From: a virus
Virus record (IMG/VR): IMGVR_UViG_3300031576_000096
Span: 1-45,387 of that record
Strand: one strand, 5' to 3'
Length of the DNA: 45,387 bases
Made by a program: the position numbers and the translations under genes. Of this stretch, positions 39,635-44,716 are shown in pieces. The notes beneath the pieces were generated by a model that was given only the letters and a program-made list of their open reading frames with translations, was not told where the DNA came from and did not search any database. Each line of letters starts with the position of its first letter. Positions within the stretch are counted from its first letter, which is position 1.

Positions 39635-39816
39635 TTCAGCACCTCAACTCGAATTATCTCCGTCTCGTTGTTTTCACTAAAACCTGGTACATAATCTTGT
39701 ACAACATCATACTCTCCATTATGGAGGTTCTCTAGTGCTTGTTTTTTAGTGTTAGCTCGTACCTCAAACATAACATAACTTTTCTCTAATCCTAATATTT
39801 GGTATGTTTTTTCCAT
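39631..39816 (-). CDS. hypothetical protein, 61 aa
   Basis: ATG 39816 has GAGTGAGG upstream; ATGA-coupled to the sigma factor. Contains YVMFEVRANTKKQALENLHN, a strand-then-helix pattern with an 'A.t..eAl....' helix like small nucleic-acid or sensor domains of unknown function, also seen in the protein at 40945-41166 (VVEANSHAEARKKI). Confidence 0.65.
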   Translation of the reverse strand: MEKTYQILGLEKSYVMFEVRANTKKQALENLHNGEYDVVQDYVPGFSENNETEIIRVEVLK

Positions 39817-39834
39817 TTATTTACCTCACTCATA

Positions 39835-39866
39835 ACTATACCACACTTTAGTTAAGTAAATGTTAA
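39835..39866 (-). promoter_or_regulatory. early promoter of sigma factor operon
   Basis: Leftward strand: TTAA, CATTTA, CTTAACT, AAAGTGT, GG, TATAGT (complement of 39835-39840). Two TTAAC direct repeats are 11 bases apart. Leads to GAGTGAGGT and ATG 39816. Confidence 0.78.
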
Positions 39867-39879
39867 AGATTAATAAAAA

Positions 39880-40050
39880 TTAATGTAGCCTGTGGTGGAT
39901 ACTAGATTCAATATGTAAATGGCAATTATAGCAAGATAATACATTGACTTCGTCTAATACCATTTTTCTATAACAGAGAATACATAGGCCTTTTTTATGT
40001 AACATTAACTTATTGATAAGGTATCTTAATGACTTGCTAATCTTTTCCAT
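39880..40050 (-). CDS. small zinc-finger protein, 56 aa
   Basis: Basic N-terminal helix (MEKISKSLRYLINKLMLHKK), then CILC (23-26) and CYNC (40-43) plus a histidine-rich end (HLHIESSIHHRLH). A CX2C-X13-CX2C layout is a normal zinc-binding finger. It starts inside the upstream 58-residue gene in another frame and has GGATGG as a weak ribosome-binding site. Probably a nucleic-acid or protein-binding regulator. Confidence 0.58.
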   Translation of the reverse strand: MEKISKSLRYLINKLMLHKKGLCILCYRKMVLDEVNVLSCYNCHLHIESSIHHRLH

Positions 40051-40202
40051 GCTACCATCCTACCATAATCAATAGCTTCTTTTAAAAACTCTACTTTATT
40101 ATCTTCTAGGTACTTGTCAATAAACTCTATTTTTTTATCGTCAACAGTAACCTTAAAATTGATACTGGACAACTGCTTAATTTGTGTTTCAGTAATTTTC
40201 AT
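40026..40202 (-). CDS. hypothetical helical protein, 58 aa
   Basis: ATG 40202 overlaps the upstream stop as ATGA. Product MKITETQIKQLSSINFKVTV... with helical end (FLKEAIDYGRMVAWKRL). Charged, no known family. It overlaps the zinc-finger gene by 25 bases. Confidence 0.6.
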   Translation of the reverse strand: MKITETQIKQLSSINFKVTVDDKKIEFIDKYLEDNKVEFLKEAIDYGRMVAWKRLASH

Positions 40203-40456
40203 TCAATTAATCCTCCTTTTTGCATATGCCTTATTAGCTTATTTTTTATATCTCTACAATTTTGACCGTTTACAAACATAGCTTCGAACTCTGTGTGAAA
40301 CAAGTTACACCATTTACATTCAGATGCAATAAGTTGACCAAGACACCATAAGGCCTCAAGATTATCACAATACCTTCCGCTTAGTTCTTTTTGTTCTTGG
40401 CTTAGAACAGGATACCTTCTTATTATCTTCTTTTTCTTGTTTTCTTTGTCGCTCAT
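40199..40456 (-). CDS. hypothetical cysteine-containing protein, 85 aa
   Basis: Lysine-rich start (MSDKENKKKKIIRRYPVL), then NLEALWCLGQLIASECKWCN with a CKWC pair and a further Cys (QNCRD), which may bind metal. It overlaps the end of the upstream gene by 92 bases in another frame. ATGA-coupled to the next gene. Function unknown. Confidence 0.6.
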   Translation of the reverse strand: MSDKENKKKKIIRRYPVLSQEQKELSGRYCDNLEALWCLGQLIASECKWCNLFHTEFEAMFVNGQNCRDIKNKLIRHMQKGGLIE

Positions 40457-40958
40457 CTTTTTCTATGTTATTAATTATATCTCTAAATGAGGTTTTTTCT
40501 TCATTAGATAACTCGTTTTGAAAGTTATATAACATTTTCTTAATGCCATCTATTGTAGGCCTGTTACTAAGTTCTGAGCATGGTTGTTCAACATCTGTTA
40601 TGTACCAAAATAACCTCATTAAGATTTCACATATATGGTAATATATAACATTGTTAGTCTTAGTATAATCCAACCTGTATTTTTCATGCGCTAAAGCAAG
40701 TCTATTAACTAGTGAAACATTCAACGAGAGGCCTCTTGGGGGCTCTGGAGGGAACGCTAAAGCTCCTCTAAGGAAAACATGGCTAAGAGGGAGGTTTGTT
40801 GATTCTAAAGGCTTCCAGATTAAGGAGAATGAATCCCAATCCAATTGTCTTGTTTTACACATATCCCAGATTTCAAACTGGCTAGGGTGCATAGGTTTAC
40901 CCTTTTCTCTAGCTTCCTGCCAATGTTTACATGCTTCAGCGGTTTCAATATTTTCCAA
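40365..40958 (-). CDS. hypothetical protein, about 197 aa
   Basis: Start uncertain. TTG 40958 lies 6 bases after AAGGAG and overlaps the upstream gene by only 14 bases; ATG 41003 or 41054 lack a ribosome-binding site and overlap more. The product has HPSQFEIWDMCKTRQLDWDS, a proline patch (ALAFPPEPPRGLS) written by a more G+C-rich stretch with two CGCTAAAGC repeats, a helical middle (YYHICEILMRLFWYI) and a very basic tail (KPRTKRTKRKVL). No family recognised. Confidence 0.62.
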   Translation of the reverse strand: MENIETAEACKHWQEAREKGKPMHPSQFEIWDMCKTRQLDWDSFSLIWKPLESTNLPLSHVFLRGALAFPPEPPRGLSLNVSLVNRLALAHEKYRLDYTKTNNVIYYHICEILMRLFWYITDVEQPCSELSNRPTIDGIKKMLYNFQNELSNEEKTSFRDIINNIEKDERQRKQEKEDNKKVSCSKPRTKRTKRKVL

Positions 40959-41166
40959 AACTAACTCCTTGTATCTTATTAGACATGGGTCTAAGCCCGC
41001 CATTTGATATAGAGGGTATATCAGACCAACTACCATCATTTTGCAACGGTTCACTAAAGTTACTAAGAATCCAGCTAATTATTTTTTTTCTAGCTTCAGC
41101 GTGGCTATTTGCTTCCACTACCAGCTTAATAGGTATGCTATTAAGAACTGTTGTACAATATCTCAC
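40945..41166 (-). CDS. leaderless early gene, 73 aa
   Basis: First gene of the leftward arm. The start is GTG 41166, exactly 6 bases after TATACT and without a ribosome-binding site, so the transcript probably begins at the start codon. The product has a strand (TTVLNSIPIKLVVEANS) and a helix (HAEARKKIISWILSNF) like the 61-residue gene at 39631, then a Gly/Ser/Pro-rich end. Possibly an early host-takeover or regulatory protein. Confidence 0.65.
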   Translation of the reverse strand: MRYCTTVLNSIPIKLVVEANSHAEARKKIISWILSNFSEPLQNDGSWSDIPSISNGGLRPMSNKIQGVSFGKY

Positions 41167-41172
41167 AATAAT

Positions 41173-41204
41173 AGTATACTAGGGTTTAGTTAAGATATAG
41201 TTAT
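41173..41204 (-). promoter_or_regulatory. early leftward promoter at divergent region
   Basis: Leftward strand: ATAA, CTATAT, CTTAACT, AAACCCT, AG, TATACT (complement of 41173-41178), then 6 bases to GTG 41166. It overlaps the palindrome at 41204-41217 at its outer end. Confidence 0.75.
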
Positions 41205-41390
41205 GACATTGATGTCAGTTTTTAGATAGCTGGATTTAGGGTAAGCAGGTGCTAATATAGCCTTTTTAAATACCAATTAATGAGGGTATTAGCTAGATAT
41301 ACTACTATAGTAGTATCTTACTAACGTAAGATACTGTAGTAGCAACAGTTGCTAACCATAGTAGTATATTGTCCATGTACGTCATGTACA
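41204..41390. promoter_or_regulatory. palindrome cluster between divergent promoters
   Basis: Five inverted repeats: TGACAT-2-ATGTCA (41204-41217), perfect TACTACTATAGTAGTA (41300-41315), AGTATCTTAC-4-GTAAGATACT (41312-41335), TAGCAAC-1-GTTGCTA (41340-41354) and TGTAC-5-GTACA (41376-41390). They fill most of the space between the leftward and rightward early promoters. No gene is visible here. Probable operator sites for one or more regulators, or RNA hairpins. The stretch at 41220-41295 shows nothing notable. Confidence 0.6.
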
Positions 41391-41398
41391 CCATTGTC

Positions 41399-41430
41399 TT
41401 AAGAGTTTCTTAATCTTTTATAGGTATACT
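41399..41430 (+). promoter_or_regulatory. early rightward promoter at divergent region
   Basis: TTAA, GAGTTT, CTTAATC, TTTTATA, GG, TATACT (41425-41430). Exactly 6 bases later is GTG 41437. It drives the rightward arm that crosses the window junction. Confidence 0.78.
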
Positions 41431-41436
41431 AGTAAT

Positions 41437-41520
41437 GTGGCTGTAAAAGTTTTGACAAACGCTAAAGCCTACATGGCCTCGTTTGGATTTCGGGGCAGTA
41501 CCGAGCAGGTCCAGGAATAA
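41437..41520 (+). CDS. putative leaderless leader peptide, 27 aa
   Basis: GTG 41437 to TAA 41518-41520, beginning exactly 6 bases after the -10 box, as in four other genes. Product MAVKVLTNAKAYMASFGFRG... is neutral to basic. The coding stretch is clearly richer in G+C than its surroundings and contains one CGCTAAAGC repeat. It ends 3 bases before the ATG of the next gene, whose ribosome-binding site (CAGGA) is inside it. It may be a leader that controls the operon by coupling. Confidence 0.45.
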   Translation: MAVKVLTNAKAYMASFGFRGSTEQVQE

Positions 41521-41523
41521 AAT

Positions 41524-41916
41524 ATGATAGACAAAAAGAAGATTGAGGAATTAAAAACGAACTATAAGGCGACATATCAGCTTTACCCCTATAGTACTGC
41601 TGATAGTTTAAATGCTATTTTTGAGCAGTTCTTTTCTAAATATCCTTCCTCTGTCATTGAAGATATTACATTCAGTGAGCCTTATGGAGAACGTCCTAAT
41701 AACTATGGAACGGTTCATATAAAACATAAAACAGAATTAAAAATAGAAACAGCAAAGAAAGAAACTGCTCAAGAGATTTTGGACGAAGTCGAAAGAGCTA
41801 TTAATTACACTTTGCTTGACATGGAAGAAGTTAAACATTCACAGGCTGGTAATAGTTTAATAAAAGCTATTGAACAATTCCGCCAAAAATATATTGGAGA
41901 AAAGGGATTAATGTAA
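41524..41916 (+). CDS. hypothetical protein, 130 aa
   Basis: First full-size gene of the rightward arm. ATG 41524 with CCAGGAA upstream. Helical start (KKKIEELKTNYKATYQLYPY), strand middle (NYGTVHIKHKTELKIE), helical end (EILDEVERAINYTLLDMEEV). No family recognised. As the first product after the divergent promoter it is a likely immediate-early protein. Confidence 0.7.
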   Translation: MIDKKKIEELKTNYKATYQLYPYSTADSLNAIFEQFFSKYPSSVIEDITFSEPYGERPNNYGTVHIKHKTELKIETAKKETAQEILDEVERAINYTLLDMEEVKHSQAGNSLIKAIEQFRQKYIGEKGLM

Positions 41917-41941
41917 GATTTAAAAATAATTTGGAGAGGAA

Positions 41942-42139
41942 ATGGTAAGTAATTCAATTAGTATAATTAGGCTTTTACATGAGACTCATCCAGGAATAGG
42001 GTATAGTGAAAGAGATTTAATATTGGGAAATAAAATAGATGAGCTTATTAAAACTGTAAACAAATTAATTATCATGGAAAACTGTAGAATAACACAAGAG
42101 GATGAGAAGAATGTTAAAAGATTTAGTATAGGAGGTTAA
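41942..42139 (+). CDS. hypothetical protein, 65 aa
   Basis: GGAGAGGAA directly precedes ATG 41942. Helical (LILGNKIDELIKTVNKLIIM) with a polar end. Followed without gap by the next gene (TAA then ATG). No motif recognised. Confidence 0.68.
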   Translation: MVSNSISIIRLLHETHPGIGYSERDLILGNKIDELIKTVNKLIIMENCRITQEDEKNVKRFSIGG

Positions 42140-42316
42140 ATGGCTATAAGATTTATACCACAAAGAAATTGGAGACGAGGACAACAATCTATTGCAATAA
42201 TATTTCCAGATGGTTATGACTGTCATGAAAATGTTAACCCAGATGGTTTTATGCAGGTTGTAATAGAAAGACCACCAGAGAAGAGAGAGGACGGAAGATT
42301 TGAATGGGTATATTAA
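42140..42316 (+). CDS. hypothetical protein, 58 aa
   Basis: ATG 42140 with GGAGG 8 bases upstream. Product MAIRFIPQRNWRRGQQSIAI... then DGYDCHENVNPDGFMQVVIE and a charged end. Probably a small beta-rich protein. No family. Confidence 0.65.
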   Translation: MAIRFIPQRNWRRGQQSIAIIFPDGYDCHENVNPDGFMQVVIERPPEKREDGRFEWVY

Positions 42317-42423
42317 GGAGAGAATATGAGCCTAAGTGTGCATACTATACAATTGAATATAACTACATGGCAAATTATCAACAAGAAATAAGAATAAGGA
42401 AAATAACATGGCGGACGATTTAA
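42304..42423 (+). CDS. possible small overlapping gene, 39 aa
   Basis: ATG 42304 inside the end of the previous gene, after GGACGGAAG; ends inside the next one. Product MGILRREYEPKCAYYTIEYN... is basic and tyrosine-rich. A second candidate in another frame is ATG 42326 (21 codons) after AAGGAGAG. At most one is real; the sequence alone does not decide. Confidence 0.3.
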   Translation: MGILRREYEPKCAYYTIEYNYMANYQQEIRIRKITWRTI

Positions 42424-42674
42424 TTATTGATGAGATTGTAAACATAGATGCGCAGACACTTATGAATACAGTAGCTACTTTACAAGTGCAGCATGGTGCG
42501 TTAGTGATGTCAGCACTTAGGTCTAGTAAAAGAGAACCGCTAAAGCGAAGACAAGAATGGACTGGAAAAGAAACGTACCCTGGAATGGGTTCTAGGAAAT
42601 ACATTGATGCTAGTACTACAGGTGGTTTTGGTGTAATATGGCCTAGTGGTAGAAGAAAGGTTAGCTTTTCATGA
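42408..42674 (+). CDS. hypothetical protein, 88 aa
   Basis: N-terminal half helical (ADDLIIDEIVNIDAQTLMNT); the C-terminal half is basic with RSSKREPLKRRQEW, then GGFGVIWPSGRRKVSFS. Contains one CGCTAAAGC repeat in frame. Its stop overlaps the next ATG. ATG 42408 has AAGGAAA upstream. Basic tail suggests nucleic-acid binding, unproven. Confidence 0.65.
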   Translation: MADDLIIDEIVNIDAQTLMNTVATLQVQHGALVMSALRSSKREPLKRRQEWTGKETYPGMGSRKYIDASTTGGFGVIWPSGRRKVSFS

Positions 42675-42811
42675 AAGACCTTTTTATTATCACAGTGCTT
42701 ATTATAGGTTTAAATGAGCTAAATAATCGTTTTGTTGAGGTTAACAAGACGTTGGAAAAAATGACTACAGAGATACATGACCATAAAGTACAAGTGAGGT
42801 TTGGAAGATGA
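42671..42811 (+). CDS. small membrane-anchored coiled-coil protein, 46 aa
   Basis: Short N-terminal hydrophobic segment (DLFIITVLIIGLNEL, residues 3-17), then a charged helix (EVNKTLEKMTTEIHDHKVQV). Overlaps on both sides (ATGA at both ends). The shape is like a tiny inner-membrane spanin or a holin accessory, but it lies in the early arm, so a host-membrane effector is as likely. Confidence 0.58.
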   Translation: MKDLFIITVLIIGLNELNNRFVEVNKTLEKMTTEIHDHKVQVRFGR

Positions 42812-43122
42812 GTGGGCAGTTTGAGGAATATTTGAGAACAATAATTATGAATAACGCTCAATGTGTTCGTGGTTACCCATTAACTGCAACAGAATATAAT
42901 GAACAGTTACGAGAGGGTTTATTAGAACTTAATGGAGACCGTGAACAGTTATCTTGGACTTGTAGGAATCAGATATCAACTCAATTAATACCAGTAGTTA
43001 AAAAGTTTATACTTGAAACATTTGAAAGGTATCGGGCAGGAGATTTACAAGATGGTTTTTGTTGGGATGACTTAATGCCAATAAAAGATAATTTTGTAAA
43101 TCATATAAGGAGGATAACATGA
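42808..43122 (+). CDS. hypothetical protein, 104 aa
   Basis: ATGA-coupled at both ends. Helical throughout (FEEYLRTIIMNNAQCVRGYP, QLREGLLELNGDREQL), with two cysteines and tryptophans in the middle and near the C-terminus (FCWDDLMP). Preceded by GAGG. No family recognised. Confidence 0.67.
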   Translation: MSGQFEEYLRTIIMNNAQCVRGYPLTATEYNEQLREGLLELNGDREQLSWTCRNQISTQLIPVVKKFILETFERYRAGDLQDGFCWDDLMPIKDNFVNHIRRIT

Positions 43123-43370
43123 CAATAATATGGGCAGATTCAAAAGGTAGGGATACTAGTAAAGAACCAGTAACTGAAGATACTTTCAGAGACTTGGCTT
43201 CTAAGATAGATAAAAGCTTAGATGAAAGATTTGAAAACAATAAAACTTTTCAAGGAAAACTAGGAGATTTAATTGGTGTTTATGGAGTAGATGATTTGCT
43301 AAGAATTTTATTCCATGCTTCTATGATAGGTGCGGCTATAAGTATAATCAGAACATTTGGTATGCAATAG
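43119..43370 (+). CDS. hypothetical protein with C-terminal hydrophobic helix, 83 aa
   Basis: AAGGAGG before ATG 43119. Charged first half (DTFRDLASKIDKSLDERFEN), then a hydrophobic helix at residues 60-82 (LLRILFHASMIGAAISIIRT). One base of its stop is the first base of the phospholipase start, so the pair is co-translated. It may place the phospholipase at the membrane (inference). Confidence 0.65.
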   Translation: MTIIWADSKGRDTSKEPVTEDTFRDLASKIDKSLDERFENNKTFQGKLGDLIGVYGVDDLLRILFHASMIGAAISIIRTFGMQ

Positions 43371-43750
43371 TGAGAAGGCTAAGTTTTTATCAAGACTTAA
43401 ATAAAGAGCAAAGAGCCATTTACGGTAACGGTTGTGGGCCTGGATTAGTCAATTTGGATGAGATAGTACCAGAGTTTAGATGGCAACACGCATGTAGAAG
43501 ACACGACTTCAATTATGACAGGGGTGGGACTGAGGATGACAGGAGAGAGTCAGATAATCAATTTAAAATGCAGATGTTAAATAGTATAAAAGGTTTAAGT
43601 ACTTTACAAAGGCTTTATTATATTCCTATAATTTATACTTACTATTATGCAGTTAGAGTTGGTGGATTTTTTGCGTTCCAAAGAGGCCGTTACAAAACTT
43701 TACAAGAGTTGATACAATACGCTAATAGGAAATATGGGATAAAGTTATGA
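43370..43750 (+). CDS. phospholipase A2-like protein
   Basis: The secreted-PLA2 core is clear: calcium loop YGNGCGPG (residues 18-25) and catalytic HACRRHDFNYDRGG (His45, Asp46), followed by SDNQFKMQML on the next helix, where the second structural Asp lies. The second part is aromatic and amphipathic (RLYYIPIIYTYYYAVRVGG), fit for membrane contact. At 126 residues it is a minimal PLA2 fold with few cysteines, like bacterial members. It would cleave the sn-2 acyl chain of phospholipids. GTG start 43370. There is no signal peptide; delivery to the substrate is by cytoplasmic access or with the membrane neighbour. Confidence 0.8.
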   Translation: MRRLSFYQDLNKEQRAIYGNGCGPGLVNLDEIVPEFRWQHACRRHDFNYDRGGTEDDRRESDNQFKMQMLNSIKGLSTLQRLYYIPIIYTYYYAVRVGGFFAFQRGRYKTLQELIQYANRKYGIKL

Positions 43751-44043
43751 TATCTAGTTACCGAAGCACCAGGTTTATAACTAATAGGAAAGACATAAAA
43801 AGTGTTGAGTTTTCTAATAGTTTTCCAGAGTTCAATAGCTTAAAAAGATGGGTAAAGGTACAGGCTGATTGTTCATGTGGGCACTACTCAGATTTTTTCT
43901 TTGGTAGAGATGAAAGGTATTTAAAAATCTCAGCTGAGGAGTATACTTGTATTTGTGGTAAGCAGTTTGAAACTGGTAGAATCATTAGTTGTTCCGTAGA
44001 TAAGTTTGAAAGAAAAACAAAGGGGTATTTACAATATGACTGA
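43747..44043 (+). CDS. zinc-ribbon-like hypothetical protein, 98 aa
   Basis: ATGA-coupled to the phospholipase gene. Two CxCG knuckles, ADCSCGHYSDFFF near residue 42 and YTCICGKQFE near 69, form a plausible zinc ribbon. The N-terminus is basic (SYRSTRFITNRKD). No enzyme motif. Likely regulator or structural adaptor. Confidence 0.68.
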   Translation: MISSYRSTRFITNRKDIKSVEFSNSFPEFNSLKRWVKVQADCSCGHYSDFFFGRDERYLKISAEEYTCICGKQFETGRIISCSVDKFERKTKGYLQYD

Positions 44044-44326
44044 AGAAAGACACATGGCTCGTTGGGAAGGGCTAAGCAAACCAGAATCAAGAGAATATTT
44101 AGACCTAATGCAGATGGAGGAGATGACCCCTGGTCAAGTTAATAGACTGAAGAGTTTACATGAAAAGTCTGAAAGGGCTACTAACAAGAGGCTAGAAAGA
44201 GCTAAAAAGAAAAACTTAATAATTACACCACAAGACCTTGAATTCCAGAATTGGTCTAGATTCAATGAGAATGACCTTAAGAAGCCTAGTAAACCAGATG
44301 ATCAAAGGCCTTATAAGCTTAAATAA
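44036..44326 (+). CDS. hypothetical charged helical protein, 96 aa
   Basis: I start at ATG 44036 (MTEERHMARWEGLS), which follows AAAGGGG; the frame is open farther up inside the previous gene. Charged helices (EEMTPGQVNRLKSLHEKSER, NKRLERAKKKNL) and a polar tail. Ends just before the next early promoter. Unknown function. Confidence 0.67.
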   Translation: MTEERHMARWEGLSKPESREYLDLMQMEEMTPGQVNRLKSLHEKSERATNKRLERAKKKNLIITPQDLEFQNWSRFNENDLKKPSKPDDQRPYKLK

Positions 44327-44350
44327 TTCTTAACCTAAGGTAGGTATACT
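44319..44350 (+). promoter_or_regulatory. early promoter, shared bipartite type
   Basis: TTAA, ATAATT, CTTAACC (44329-44335), TAAGGTA, GG, TATACT (44345-44350), then GTATATGTGAAGGT and ATG 44365. The first 8 bases overlap the end of the upstream gene. A GTG also lies 6 bases after the -10 box; its 3-codon frame ends as ATGA on the true start. Confidence 0.78.
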
Positions 44351-44364
44351 GTATATGTGAAGGT

Positions 44365-44661
44365 ATGACTTTACCAAAAAGAAAATTAAGTGAAACGCTA
44401 AAGCTTCTGATTCCTCTTGTAAAAGAAATACCTGATTTTGAGAATATGAGAATAGGTCAGTTTATTAATAACTTAACTCAAGGGTGTACAAGAAAGAGAA
44501 GAAAAGATAATTACTTTGATGAAGCTGATATATTTTATATAGAAGATGAGAAACTTTTAGAGGAAGTGGTGAATTATGGAAGAACTGAAATTAAGCGAAA
44601 AAGAAATAATCAAACAGCTGTTATACAAGATAAAGTTGTTAGAAGAAGAATTAGAAATTAA
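44365..44661 (+). CDS. hypothetical basic protein, 98 aa
   Basis: ATG 44365 with GAAGG. Basic start (TLPKRKLSETLKLLIPLVKE, which contains one CGCTAAAGC repeat), then acidic middle (DNYFDEADIFYIEDEK) and a basic tail (KVVRRRIRN). The last 86 bases also encode the start of the next gene in another frame. No family. Confidence 0.66.
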   Translation: MTLPKRKLSETLKLLIPLVKEIPDFENMRIGQFINNLTQGCTRKRRKDNYFDEADIFYIEDEKLLEEVVNYGRTEIKRKRNNQTAVIQDKVVRRRIRN

Positions 44662-44716
44662 GAATCAAGCAATTTTTAATTTACATAGAATAAAAGGAGT
44701 AGAAGTAAATGGCTAG
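44576..44716 (+). CDS. small coiled-coil protein overlapping upstream gene, 46 aa
   Basis: ATG 44576 follows AGAGGAAG. The product is a near-ideal coiled coil (KLSEKEIIKQLLYKIKLLEE) with a short polar tail. It overlaps the upstream gene by 86 bases in a different frame and the next by 8. Good ribosome-binding site and coding style support it. Confidence 0.5.
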   Translation: MEELKLSEKEIIKQLLYKIKLLEEELEIKNQAIFNLHRIKGVEVNG

